Part shown: in pieces, positions 9,995 to 19,063 of the stretch
How positions within the stretch are numbered: the stretch's first letter is position 1
Layout of the letters: each line of letters begins with the position of its first letter
DNA from: Rhodanobacteraceae bacterium
GTDB taxonomy: Bacteria > Pseudomonadota > Gammaproteobacteria > Xanthomonadales > SZUA-5
Length of the DNA: 64,000 bases
Direction: 5' to 3'
NCBI GenBank assembly: GCA_016717705.1
Contig: JADKFD010000106.1
Location: forward strand, 3,295-67,294
Notes under the pieces: model-generated
Told to the model about the DNA's origin: nothing
Databases searched by the model: none
The model's input: the letters and a program-made list of their open reading frames with translations, nothing else
Made by a program: the position numbers and the translations under genes

Positions 9995-10798
9995 ATGAAC
10001 TCGCCGCGCCGCCGTCTGGACGCGCGCACGGTATTCCTCTCCGATCTGCACCTGGGCTCGCCCAATTGCCACGCCGAAGCGCTGGTCGATTTCCTCGCCA
10101 ACCTGCGCGCGCAACGCATCTATCTGGTCGGCGACATCATCGACCTGTGGTGGATCAGCGAGCGTCGCGCGCGCTTCGACCGCCACCAGACAGCGGTACT
10201 CGAGAGCCTGCGCGAACTGGCGCGCCGCGGCAGCGAGCTGATCTACATTCCCGGCAATCACGATCGGCCGCTGCGCGAGTTGTGCGGGCTGGTGCTGCCG
10301 CGCATGACGGTGCGGCGGGACGCGGTCCATCGCGGCGCCGACGGCCGTCGTTATCTGGTCACCCACGGCGACGATTTCGACGGCGCGGTGCAAGCCGGCG
10401 GCTGGCAGGAATGGCTCGGCGACCAGTTGTACGACTACATTCTGGCGGGCAACCGCATCACCCAGCGGATGCGTCAGCGCCTGGGGCTGCGCTACTGGTC
10501 GCTGGCCGAATTCATCAAGCGCCAGAGCACGCTGGCGGAACGCTATATCGATCGCTTCGTCGACGCCGCGGTCGGCGCAGCCGCGGCGCGAGGGCTGGAT
10601 GGCGTCATCTGCGGCCATATCCATCGCGCCGCACTGCAGGAGCGCGCCGGCATCGTCTATGCCAACGACGGCGATTGGGTCGAGAGCATGACCGCGATCA
10701 CCGAGGATTCGCGCGGTCAGCTGACCCTGATGCGCTGGACCGGACAGGCCGAAGTGCTGGCCGAGATGATGCCGATCAGGCTGCTCGCTGCCGCCTGA
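9995..10798 (+). CDS. UDP-2,3-diacylglucosamine diphosphatase family metallophosphoesterase (LpxH-like)
   Basis: 267 residues. It has the calcineurin-type metal ligands in order: SDLHLGSPNCH, VGDIIDLWW, IPGNHDRPL, VTHGDDFDG and ICGHIHRA. The ATG at 9995 was chosen because it lies just ahead of the first conserved strand and follows GAGG; an in-frame start at 9881 would add a non-conserved leader. Family knowledge: LpxH hydrolyses UDP-2,3-diacylglucosamine in lipid A synthesis, but many homologs of this LpxH-like branch have unknown lipid-related substrates. Its divergent position next to the betaine-lipid genes fits a membrane-lipid role. Confidence 0.85.
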   Translation: MNSPRRRLDARTVFLSDLHLGSPNCHAEALVDFLANLRAQRIYLVGDIIDLWWISERRARFDRHQTAVLESLRELARRGSELIYIPGNHDRPLRELCGLVLPRMTVRRDAVHRGADGRRYLVTHGDDFDGAVQAGGWQEWLGDQLYDYILAGNRITQRMRQRLGLRYWSLAEFIKRQSTLAERYIDRFVDAAVGAAAARGLDGVICGHIHRAALQERAGIVYANDGDWVESMTAITEDSRGQLTLMRWTGQAEVLAEMMPIRLLAAA

Positions 10799-10900
10799 GC
10801 GGGCTGCCGTTCAGTCTCGAACTAAACCCGCAACGATGCCGCAATCGGGCAGTCACGGATGCCGCATAGGCTGTCCTCAATCCACCGCCGGACTACCAAG

Positions 10901-12265
10901 ATGCGCAGCAAAATCAATAAATTGTCGTCGCTGGCCGTATATCTTCTGGTCGGCTCGCTGGCGCTCGGCGCGCACGCCGAAAGCGTCACCATCCGCCTGC
11001 ATGGATCGAACACCATCGGCTCGAAACTCGGCCCCAGCCTGGTCGAAGCATTTGCGCGCCAGCAGGGATTCGTGGGTGTCGAGCGCAATGAGACGGCGGA
11101 GCTCGAGTTCTCGATCTCCGGTCGCCGCGCCGACGGCAGCGAGTTCAACGGCGTGGTCAAGGCGCACGGGACCAACACCGGCCGCATCGATCTGATGTCC
11201 GGCGCGGCCGACGTCTGGATGGCCTCGCGCGCGGCGACGCCCGACGAAGTCGCGCAGGCGAAGGCCATCGGCGACCTGCACTCGCCGCAACAGGAACACG
11301 TGGTGGCGCTGGATGGGCTGGCGATCATCGTGCATCCGGACAACCCGCTGGGCGAACTGCGCGTCGAACAGATCCGCGATGCCTTCGCCGGCCGCATCAC
11401 CGACTGGTCGCAACTGGGCGGCAAGCCCGGCCCGATCAAGTTGTATGGCCGCGACGACAATTCGGGGACCTACGACAGCTTCAAGTCGATGGTGCTGACC
11501 GATGGCGCGGCGATTTCGAGCGCCACCCAGCGCTTCGAATCGTCGAGCGATCTGGAGCGCTCCGTGGCCGAGGACCCGACGGCTCTGGGATTTGTCGGCT
11601 TCTCGTACATTGCGCATTCCAAGGCACTGGCGGTGCGCGCCGAGGGCACCGCAGCGCTCAAACCGGAGGCGCTCAGCGTTTCCACCGAGGACTATCTGCT
11701 GGCGCGCCGCTTGTACTTCTACACCGCCGGCAATGCGTCGCCGGAAGTCACCGAGTTCATCGAGTTCGTCCAGAGTACCGCGGGGCAGGCCATCGTCGCG
11801 CAGACCGGCTTCGTGGCGCAGAACGTCTTCGTCGCACGCGTGCAGCCGACGCCAGGGAATCCGAGCGAGTACTACGACGTGATCGGACATGCCGACCGTC
11901 TTTCCATGACCTTCCGTTTCCGCCCGGCCAGTTCCACCCTGGACAGCCGTGCGCTGCGCGATATCGAGCGCCTGAGCGCCTTCATGAGACTGCCGGAAAA
12001 CCAGCACAAGGAACTGCGGCTGGCCGCGTTTTCGCCAAAGGCCGAGCGCGCCAGGTTGATGACATTGCTGACCCTGAATGACCGCGTCGACCACGTCTCC
12101 CAGTTACTCGCCACGCGGGGTGTGCGCGTCAGCATGAGCCGCGGCTTTGTCGATGGACCGGTCGTGGCGCCGCTCGGTCGTGCCGACAGCATGGTGCGCA
12201 ACGAGCGCGTGGAAGTCTGGCTGGTGGATCCGAACGGGGGTATCAGCGGCGACCAGGTGCTCTGA
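10901..12265 (+). CDS. PstS-like periplasmic binding domain fused to an OmpA-like C-terminal domain
   Basis: 454 residues with a signal peptide (LLVGSLALGAHA). The first two thirds are a phosphate-binding-protein-like fold (LHGSNTIGSKLGPSLVEAF, GRDDNSGTYDSFKSMVL, LGFVGFSYI). The last third is OmpA-like (MTFRFRPASSTLDSRAL, and the terminal NERVEVWL, matching the peptidoglycan-binding consensus). The expected location is the periplasm, bound to peptidoglycan. The binding domain resembles PstS, but no Pst transport genes are nearby, so it is more likely a stand-alone binding or sensing protein. The ATG at 10901 directly precedes the signal peptide. Confidence 0.88.
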   Translation: MRSKINKLSSLAVYLLVGSLALGAHAESVTIRLHGSNTIGSKLGPSLVEAFARQQGFVGVERNETAELEFSISGRRADGSEFNGVVKAHGTNTGRIDLMSGAADVWMASRAATPDEVAQAKAIGDLHSPQQEHVVALDGLAIIVHPDNPLGELRVEQIRDAFAGRITDWSQLGGKPGPIKLYGRDDNSGTYDSFKSMVLTDGAAISSATQRFESSSDLERSVAEDPTALGFVGFSYIAHSKALAVRAEGTAALKPEALSVSTEDYLLARRLYFYTAGNASPEVTEFIEFVQSTAGQAIVAQTGFVAQNVFVARVQPTPGNPSEYYDVIGHADRLSMTFRFRPASSTLDSRALRDIERLSAFMRLPENQHKELRLAAFSPKAERARLMTLLTLNDRVDHVSQLLATRGVRVSMSRGFVDGPVVAPLGRADSMVRNERVEVWLVDPNGGISGDQVL

Positions 12266-12314
12266 CCGGGCACCTCGACGGGTTGGCGGCGCGCTTCAAT
12301 CGAGGCGCCCGAGG

Positions 12315-12402
12315 CTCTCACCGAACTTGCCGCAGGCCGTTGATTTCAATGTGGGAGCGGATTTACTCCGCGAGCGCTTTCGCGGGATAAACCCGCGCAC
12401 AC
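12315..12402 (+). repeat. Composite repeat: CTCTCACCGAAC module plus GTGGGAGCGG palindrome
   Basis: The module (12315 to about 12350: CTCTCACCGAACTTGCC, then GTTGATTTCAATG) runs into GTGGGAGCGGATTTACTCCG at 12351, whose inverted partner is CGCGGGATAAACCCGC at 12382-12397. The same palindrome occurs at 48134 and 49484 in the opposite orientation, again joined to the module. Confidence 0.75.
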
Positions 12403-12435
12403 AGCTTCGATTCGCGAATGAGGGCTGTGGAAGCA

Positions 12436-12467
12436 GGTCACCTTGTCTGCGCAGCAGACTCCGTGAC
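12436..12467. repeat. GTCACCTTGTCTGCGCAGCAGAC palindrome overlapping the 3' end of a gene
   Basis: An inverted-repeat element (GGTCACCTTGTCTGCGC / GCAGCAGACTCCGTGAC) related to those at 14421 and 43039. It lies inside the last codons and stop of the VOC gene when that gene's frameshift is corrected. Confidence 0.6.
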
Positions 12468-13242
12468 GTTCAGCTTGATCACATAGACGCCCGCGCCAGC
12501 GGGATCGTCGAGCCGCGCGATGCGGCCGACGCCCGGCACATCGAAGGCGGGCACGCAGACCTTGCCACCGAGCTTCGACCGCGCGCGCGAGGCAGGCGTC
12601 GACATCGGGCACTGGTATGTAGAGCGACCAGTGCGAGGGCATCTCGCCCCATTCGGGTGTCATCGCCATGACGCCACCGAAGCGCGTGCCGGCCACCGCG
12701 TATTCGCAGTACTCGACCGGCGACGGAACCGTCGAGGCGATGAATTCCCAGTCCAGCAGCGCGCCGTAGAAGGTCTTTGCAGCGGCGGCATCGCGCGTGG
12801 CCAGTTCCACCCAGCCGACCGAATACTCCTCGAACATGGTGAAATCGCCGGCATCCGCCTGCGCCGGCTGCCACAGGCTGAACACCGCGCCGGTGGGGTC
12901 GGCGAGCACTGCACCGCGGCCGTTCCCGGGCACCTCGAAGGGACCGAAATGCAGTTGTCCGCCCAGTTCACCGGCACGCGCCACGCTGGCATCGATATCG
13001 CGGGTCGCGAAATACACGCCCCAGCTCGACGGTCGTCCCTCGGACCCCGGCGGCATTCCGCACATCGCACCGATGGTGCCGTTGGCGTTGCGCAAAAAGG
13101 TGTAGTTGCCCATCTCACCCATGTCGTTGTGCACATGGCTCCAGCCGAACAGGGCTTCATGGAAGGCGAGCGCAGCCACCGGATTGGTGCTCGACAGCTC
13201 GAACCAGCAGGGCGCTCCGCAGGGTGGGGTCAGCTTGGGCAT
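12438..13242 (-). CDS. Two-domain VOC (glyoxalase/bleomycin-resistance) family protein, one frameshift
   Basis: Two VOC modules: residues about 1-125 (CWFELSSTNPVAALAFHEAL, FGPFEVPGNGRGAVLADPTG) and about 135-265 (VGWVELATRDAAAAKTFYGA). Near 12590 an extra A (GTCGAAGCTC for GTCGAGCTC) breaks the frame. Correcting it gives LGGKVCVPAFDVPGVGR and the end GVYVIKLNVTESAAQTR, stopping at 12438-12440. These last residues are encoded by a dispersed palindromic repeat. The uncorrected frame would run on to 12346. VOC proteins bind metal and catalyse varied lyase, isomerase or dioxygenase chemistry; no substrate can be assigned. Confidence 0.85.
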
Positions 13243-13355
13243 GGTCGGATTCCTCTTCGGGTGGCATCAAAGATTGCGACGGGAGTGCAAGGGCTGCAAG
13301 TGCGGGTCGCCGCGGATCCGCCATCAGCCGGACCTTGCCGCGATGGACAGCTGGT

Positions 13356-14279
13356 TCATGCCCTTGCCTGCGCGGTTTCCGCTGCTGGCGTATCCGTCCC
13401 TGCAACGTGCTTTCCCAGCAAGGTCAGCGATGCAAACAAGGACTCGACGATCACCTTGCCCAAAAGGTACACGCCCGCCCAACCGTGCGGACCGCTGCTC
13501 GCGACCGGCGCCACCACAGCAAAAATCGCAAAGAACGCCGCAATCACGGCAATTCCGCCGACCAGATTCCAGTGATCTCCTTCGCGCTTGCCGACCGCCT
13601 TGACGATGAGCCAGGTGGCCAGCGCGAAAAGCCCAAATACCGGGATCGCAATCACGACCGCACCATAGGCGAAGGTGATCCGGCGGCTCATGGCCTCCAG
13701 GGAAACGCTGGACACCAGCGGCGGTCCGCTGCGCCGGTAGTGCTCCTGGTCGGCGAATAGCCCGGAGATGGCAAACAGCAGGGTCATGCCCAGCGCGAGG
13801 TCCAGACCGGAGCTGCGCCACGCACCAAGCGTGGTGCAGAAGGCGACCAGGACATCGACCTCGTGCATCAGGTAGATCCACATGAAGTAAGCGCCGCCCA
13901 CGCCGACGACAAAACCGATCAAGCTGCCGAGCGCCTGCGGCAGCGTGATGTTCTCGAACTCGTACTTCATCCGATGCGCGGCAGGCACGCGCGAGCGTTG
14001 CCAGACTTCCAGGATCGACAGCAGCACGCCTTCAGTCAGGACGAGCAGGACCAATCCAGTCAGGCTCAGCTGCCCATGCCAAATCAACCACATCAAATAG
14101 ACATTGCCGAGCAGAATGCACGCGAGGTTGACCGCCAGAGAGATTTTTCCCGGCTTTGGAAAGCGTCGGAGCAGTGCCCGCAATTCCGCACTGCGGATGC
14201 GCTTGCCCTTGACCGGAGACACGCTGGTTGCCTCTCGCAGCTCGCGCAGGCGGCGTCTTTCTCGCTTGGTTCTGCTCAT
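13356..14279 (-). CDS. Integral membrane protein of unknown function
   Basis: 307 residues. A basic N-terminus (MSRTKRERRRLRELREAT) is followed by about seven hydrophobic helices (SLTGLVLLVLTEGVLLSIL, ALGSLIGFVVGVGGAYFMW, ITFAYGAVVIAIPVFGLFAL, IAVIAAFFAIFAVVAPVA). I recognise no catalytic motif. It stands alone between the VOC gene and a repeat cluster. It could belong to a DUF6498-like group of small membrane proteins, but I am not sure. Confidence 0.8.
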   Translation of the reverse strand: MSRTKRERRRLRELREATSVSPVKGKRIRSAELRALLRRFPKPGKISLAVNLACILLGNVYLMWLIWHGQLSLTGLVLLVLTEGVLLSILEVWQRSRVPAAHRMKYEFENITLPQALGSLIGFVVGVGGAYFMWIYLMHEVDVLVAFCTTLGAWRSSGLDLALGMTLLFAISGLFADQEHYRRSGPPLVSSVSLEAMSRRITFAYGAVVIAIPVFGLFALATWLIVKAVGKREGDHWNLVGGIAVIAAFFAIFAVVAPVASSGPHGWAGVYLLGKVIVESLFASLTLLGKHVAGTDTPAAETAQARA

Positions 14280-14375
14280 CGCGGGTCCGGTCCTCTCAGC
14301 CTTGCCATTGGATGCGGAAGTACCTGGCAGCGGTCGGAGCGACCTATCGCCGTCGCCGCCCGCCGGCCATGCCTG

Positions 14376-14502
14376 CTCTCACCGAACATACGATAAACAA
14401 TTGATTGTCATGCATTTTTGTGTAGGTCACGTTGCCTGCGCAGCAGGCTAGGTGACAACGGGCCGCGTCACGTAGCCTGCTGCGCAGGCAACGTGACCTA
14501 CT
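14376..14502. repeat. Composite repeat: CTCTCACCGAAC module plus paired GTAGGTCACG palindromes
   Basis: The module at 14376 (CTCTCACCGAACATACG, then ATTGATTGTCATG) is followed by GTAGGTCACGTTGCCTGCGC at 14422 and, in inverted orientation, by GCGCAGGCAACGTGACCTAC ending at 14501. The two elements form a near-perfect long inverted repeat, like a REP doublet (BIME). It sits between the divergent starts and ends of flanking genes and codes for nothing. Confidence 0.8.
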
Positions 14503-14549
14503 TCCTGATGCTCTGTGCGCGCGCGAACGCAGCCCTGCTTGCCCGATCT

Positions 14550-15233
14550 TCAGTCCAAGTGCCCGGCATTGTCGCCGCGGCCGCGGCCGAACCAGCCATC
14601 GAGGCGACCGGCCAGCCATTTCAGCGCGCGCGAAAAGCGGCCGCGACGGGTCTTGCGGTCGCGCGCGGCGGCATCCACCAGCCAGGCGATCTGGATCACC
14701 GGCCGCTCGCCTTCGAAGGGCAGGTGGCCGTGGAAGGAATTGTCCGCACGCTTGAACGCCGCGAGCCGCCCGTAGAGAGGTTGCAACTCGGGCACAAGGA
14801 CCGACTCGATATCGTCGGAGCGCGCCAGGAAGCGCAGACAGCCGGCCGAGATTTCCGGCCAGCTCGGACTCAGGTAGACCAGCGCGGTCGCGACCTTGGA
14901 GCGGCTGTCGGTGTGAATGGTGCCGTGGCGCCGGTTGAGTGCCCGGCACAGGGTCACCAGCGTCGGGTGCTGCGACAAGCGCTCGATGCCCAGCCGCGCG
15001 CCGATCGCATCGGCGAAAGCGGGCGCGGTGACTTCCGCGACCAGCGCGTTCACCGCGGGCCCGCAGTCGGCGTCCGCATGCGGAAAGAAGCCGGCACCGC
15101 GGTAGCGCGGGAAGTCCGCGGCCAACGCCGGCGCCGCTGCGGGCGACAGCATGTCCTGGGCCAGCAGGAAGGAGAAGGGCTCGCTGCGCACCAAGGCCGA
15201 GGCCAGCCCGTCCGGGTTCAAGATGGAGGCCAT
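14550..15233 (-). CDS. 2-oxoglutarate/Fe(II)-dependent oxygenase
   Basis: 227 residues. The iron-binding facial triad is visible: H107 and D109 in GTIHTDSRSK, and a distal His in NSFHGHLPF (about 168). R177 in FEGERPVIQ is placed to bind 2-oxoglutarate. Related proteins hydroxylate amino acids in proteins or sugar-linked substrates using 2-oxoglutarate, Fe(II) and O2. The gene stands alone on the minus strand, 108 bp from the serine hydrolase gene end. No substrate can be assigned. Confidence 0.85.
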   Translation of the reverse strand: MASILNPDGLASALVRSEPFSFLLAQDMLSPAAAPALAADFPRYRGAGFFPHADADCGPAVNALVAEVTAPAFADAIGARLGIERLSQHPTLVTLCRALNRRHGTIHTDSRSKVATALVYLSPSWPEISAGCLRFLARSDDIESVLVPELQPLYGRLAAFKRADNSFHGHLPFEGERPVIQIAWLVDAAARDRKTRRGRFSRALKWLAGRLDGWFGRGRGDNAGHLD

Positions 15234-15341
15234 GGTTGCGGTTCCAGATCGGGGCTTTGCGGGGCCCGGATTCTACCTCGGTGTGCCGGCCGCGGATCAG
15301 CGTGCAACCGGCGCCCGCAGCCGGCAACTTCCGAGACCGCG

Positions 15342-17223
15342 CTACATCAGCCAGGTACGCGCACCGACCCAGCCGATGCCTGCGGCGTAGGCGGAAAACG
15401 CCAGCAGCGCGGCTGAAGTCAGTCCGGCATGGACGCGCACGAAGCTGCCGGCCTTGCTTGCGCGGATTGCGCGCCACAGCCCGATCGCACTCAGCAGGGG
15501 ATACAGCAGGCTGCACAGCAGCACCGTCAGCGAGTATCCGCTGGGCACGGAAAGCGCGCGTATCGCCGCGGTATCGTTGGACATGAAGATGAAAAACGGC
15601 AGCACGAAGGTGATCGCCAGCAGCGTGAATGCGGCAAGCGGAGCGAGGCGCAGCGCAGCGCCGCCGCGATTGGCCAGGCGTCCGCGCGCCCACGCCAGCA
15701 GCCAGACCGGGGTCATCAAGAGCGCTATCAGGACACCCAGCATCAGCGTTGCCAGCACCGCCACGATGCTGACGGCGCGCCACCACGGCTCGCACACGGT
15801 GGCGCCGGTCGCCGAGACCTTGTAGATCTCGCCGGCGTCTTCCACGAATGCGACATTCGCCATATCGCGATCGGCGCGACGGAACAGATGCGCGCTGGTC
15901 GGCAGGAACTCCTTGCCGCCAATCTTGAGCTTGCCATCTTCCGCGCTGACCAGGGTCAATCCCAGCAGCTCCTGGAACGGGCGCGTGAAGGCGTTGTTCG
16001 GCGTCACTCTGCGGTAGATGCCGGCGTATCGATCCAGTTGCTGCGGGTCGACCGCAACCGTCGCCGCAACGATCGGCGAAGTTTGCCGCGTGAGATAGCC
16101 CTGCACCCAGCGCGAAGCGGGACTGGCGAAATCGACGCCCTCGCCACCATTGGCCATCAGCACGTATCCGGAGCGGTTCTGCAGGGTGTAGCCATAGACC
16201 GAAGTGAACGCGTAGATCTGCCCGTTGTGACCGCGAAAAGCTCACGCCCTTGTCCGGGAATGGCGCGTTGCCCAGGCCGTAACTGGCGCCGGTCAAGCCG
16301 ACGCTGGCCGCCAATGACGACTCGCCGCGCTCGATGCGTTCCACCGATTGCGCGCTCAGTATCTGGCGGCCGTCGACGCTGCCGCGATCGAGATAGAAAC
16401 GCACCAGCTGAGCGAGTTCGACGACGCTGGCATCGAGTGAGCCCGAAGGGCCGAGCACGATGTTCTGGAACGGCAGCGCCCGGCCATCGGCCAGATAGCT
16501 CTTGGACAGGCGCGCGGCCAGCCCGGGCGTCAGTTCGAAGTCCGCGGTAGGCATGCCCATCGGGCGCAAGACATGTTCGCGCACATAGGCGTTGAATTCC
16601 TCGCCACTGGCTTTTTCCAGAATGACGCCGGCCACCGCAGGGCCGGCATTGTTGTAGACGGAAAAGCGACCCGGCTTCCAGCGGCTGACGAATTCAGGGC
16701 TGGAAAACTGCACGCCGCGCGCCAGCGACCAGTCCGCACTGTCCTGCGTCAACACGCGAAACGAGATGTCCGGCCAGCCGGTGGTGTGTTCCAGCAGATG
16801 CACCAGGCGCACTGGATCGCTGGCTTCCCACGGGTTGTCGAATTTCACCTCGGGCGCCAGATCCGCCAGTTTGCCATCCAGCGAGAGCTTTCCAGCCTCG
16901 ACCGCGGTCATGATGGCAATGCCGGTCAGGCTTTTTGAAATCGAACCCGCGCGGAAGACCGTGTCGGGCGTCACCGGCGTGTTGGCCGTCGTGTCGGACA
17001 CGCCGTAGCCCTGGGCGTAGACCACCACACCGTCCTCGATGATCGCGACTGCCGCGCCGGGAATCGCCGCTTGCTGGAAGATCCTGGCGAGGCCCGCATC
17101 GAGTTCCTGGAGGTTCGCCGGCGGCGGATCTGCATCTCCGGCTTGAGCCGCATCGCCGATCAGCGCCAGCGACACCACGGCCGGGAATAGCAGCACCGAT
17201 TTCCACCGCGACATTCTGTTCAT
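15342..17223 (-). CDS. Secreted/membrane serine hydrolase (class C beta-lactamase family), one frameshift
   Basis: The ATG at 17221-17223 gives a signal peptide (SVLLFPAVVSLALIGDAAQA). The beta-lactamase-family SxxK motif is in FRAGSISKSLTG, with YNN in GRFSVYNNAGPA and the region expected to hold the H/KxG motif at SFRGHNGQ. Near 16240 an extra T in the TTTT run breaks the frame; removing it joins to RGHNGQIYAFTSVYG and LMANGGEGVDFA. The C-terminus has about four membrane helices (LLAITFVLPFFIFMS, LTVLLCSLLYPLLSAI). Such proteins are esterases or D-amino-peptidases more often than antibiotic-destroying enzymes. The corrected length is about 627 residues. Confidence 0.85.
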
Positions 17224-17416
17224 CGTTCTGTGCTTTAGTGTGTTGGTTAACCATAACACCAGCGCAGAAGGTCGGACTACGATGACCAACGGCACGGGTG
17301 GTGCCTGGACCCCGGATCCACTTGATCCGATGACCCTGGCGCCCCGCCAGCAGCGCGCCAAGACGCGCCGTTTCTGCCCTACACTCCCGCAACGGCGTGA
17401 GGCAACGAGGCTACGC

Positions 17417-19063
17417 ATGTCGATCGATATCCAGCAGCAACTGCTGAAGCAACGGCGCACGCGCATCGTCGCCACGGTGGGTCCGGCGTCCAGCGACGGC
17501 CACACGCTGGCAGCGTTGATCCGCGCCGGCGTCGATGTGTTCCGGCTCAACATGTCGCATGGCACGCACGCGGGCCATCGCGCGGCGTACGGCGCGATTC
17601 GCGAGGCCGCCAGCCTGTGCGGGCGCGAGGTGGCGGTGTTGGCGGATCTGTGCGGGCCGAAGATCCGTTGCGGGCTGTTCGAGGGCGATCGCATCGATCT
17701 GGTGACCGGGTCGGAAGTGCTGGTGACCACGCGCCAGGTGCTCGGCAAGCCCGGCCTGATTCCCTCGCAATACGCCGCGCTGCACGAGGACGTGCGCCCC
17801 GGCGCGCGCATCCTGCTCGACGATGGCAATCTGGAGTTGCGCGTCGAGGCGGTCGACGGGCAGGACGTGCGCTGCCACGTGGTCCAAGGCGGCGTGTTGA
17901 AGAACAAGAAGGGCATCAATCTGCCCGATGTGGCGGTGTCGGCGCCCGCGCTCACCGCGCAGGATCGCGAGGATGCGCGCTTCAGCCTGGCCCTCGGCGT
18001 CGACTATCTGGCGTTGTCCTTCGTGCGCCACGCCAGCGACATCCTCGAGTTGCGCGCGCTGATCGCCGACAGCGGCAGCGGCGCCGACACCGAGATCATC
18101 GCCAAGATCGAAAAGCCCGAAGCGCTGGTCGAGATCGAGGCGATCCTCGACGCCGCCGACGGCATCATGGTTGCGCGCGGCGATCTGGGCGTGGAACTGC
18201 CCGCCGAGAGCGTACCGTTCATCCAGAGCGAGCTGATCGACCGCGCGCGCGCCCGCTGCAAGCCGGTGATCGTCGCCACCCAGATGCTGGAATCGATGAT
18301 CGGCAATCCGCGCCCGACGCGTGCTGAAGTGTCGGATGTGTCGACCGCCGTCATGGCCGGCGCCGATGCGGTGATGTTGTCCGCGGAAACCGCCTCGGGC
18401 GCCTTTCCGGTGCAGGCGGTGGCGACCATGGACCGCGTCGCCCGCCAGACCGAAGCCTATCTGTGGCGCCACGGCGCTTTCGAGTCGATCCTCGATGGCC
18501 CGTCCCGGTCGGCGCCCATTCCGCTCGCCGAGGCCTTCGCCAAAGCGACCTCACAACTCTCGCGCGACCTGCAGGTGCGGGCGATCTTCGTGGCGACCCA
18601 CATGGGCGACAGTGCCCGCCGCGTGTCGTCCGGGCGTCCGGCAGCGCCGATCATTGCCGTGTCATCCGAGCTGCGCACGGTGCGTCGCATGTGTCTGCTG
18701 TGGGGCGTGGTCCCCGGCGCGGTGAGCCCCGAGGCACTGCAGCTGGTGAGCAGTCAGTGGCAAGAGCTGCGAGCGCGCCGTCCGCCGCTCCTGCCACTTA
18801 CCACTTACCACTTACACCTCGCCGTGCGCACACCCCGCAACATCCGGACAAACGCCTGCACGCTCCTGCCAAACGCAGTTCCGGCCTGCCCGCTACGGTT
18901 GCAGCACCTGATTCGGGAGCTGTCCGATGCGCGCACTGCTTGTTCTGGCCCTGCTGGCCGCCGAAGGCCACGCCGCCACGTTCACTGTCACCTCCGCTGC
19001 CGACACCAGTGGCGCCACCTGCGGCGCCACCTGCACCTTGCGCCAGGCACTGAGCGCGGCTAA
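17417..19063 (+). CDS. pyk: Pyruvate kinase with abnormal C-terminus
   Basis: A standard pyruvate kinase: TRIVATVGPASSDG, FRLNMSHGTHAGH, VLADLCGPKIRCG, KNKKGINLPDV, the catalytic lysine in IIAKIEKPEAL, GIMVARGDLGVELP and VIVATQMLESMI. It converts phosphoenolpyruvate and ADP to pyruvate and ATP in glycolysis. Homology is visible to about 18780 (WQELRAR, roughly 454 residues). The usual last strand and helix are missing. Instead the frame runs through a CCACTTA tandem repeat and then out-of-frame across the start of the next gene to 19063, an implausible tail of about 95 residues. The true end was probably altered by a deletion or indel near 18780-18800. The ATG at 17417 fits the family's N-terminus. 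Confidence 0.85.
   Translation: MSIDIQQQLLKQRRTRIVATVGPASSDGHTLAALIRAGVDVFRLNMSHGTHAGHRAAYGAIREAASLCGREVAVLADLCGPKIRCGLFEGDRIDLVTGSEVLVTTRQVLGKPGLIPSQYAALHEDVRPGARILLDDGNLELRVEAVDGQDVRCHVVQGGVLKNKKGINLPDVAVSAPALTAQDREDARFSLALGVDYLALSFVRHASDILELRALIADSGSGADTEIIAKIEKPEALVEIEAILDAADGIMVARGDLGVELPAESVPFIQSELIDRARARCKPVIVATQMLESMIGNPRPTRAEVSDVSTAVMAGADAVMLSAETASGAFPVQAVATMDRVARQTEAYLWRHGAFESILDGPSRSAPIPLAEAFAKATSQLSRDLQVRAIFVATHMGDSARRVSSGRPAAPIIAVSSELRTVRRMCLLWGVVPGAVSPEALQLVSSQWQELRARRPPLLPLTTYHLHLAVRTPRNIRTNACTLLPNAVPACPLRLQHLIRELSDARTACSGPAGRRRPRRHVHCHLRCRHQWRHLRRHLHLAPGTERG
18794..18815 (+). repeat. Short tandem repeat, CCACTTA x3
   Basis: Three consecutive copies of CCACTTA lie at the point where the pyruvate kinase loses homology. 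A slipped-strand deletion here would explain the abnormal 3' end. Confidence 0.7.

Noticed and set aside
14344..17955. One continuous 1203-residue minus-strand protein
   Set aside because: It runs through the serine hydrolase in the correct frame but then passes out of frame through its C-terminal half and the oxygenase gene; upstream residues are non-coding.
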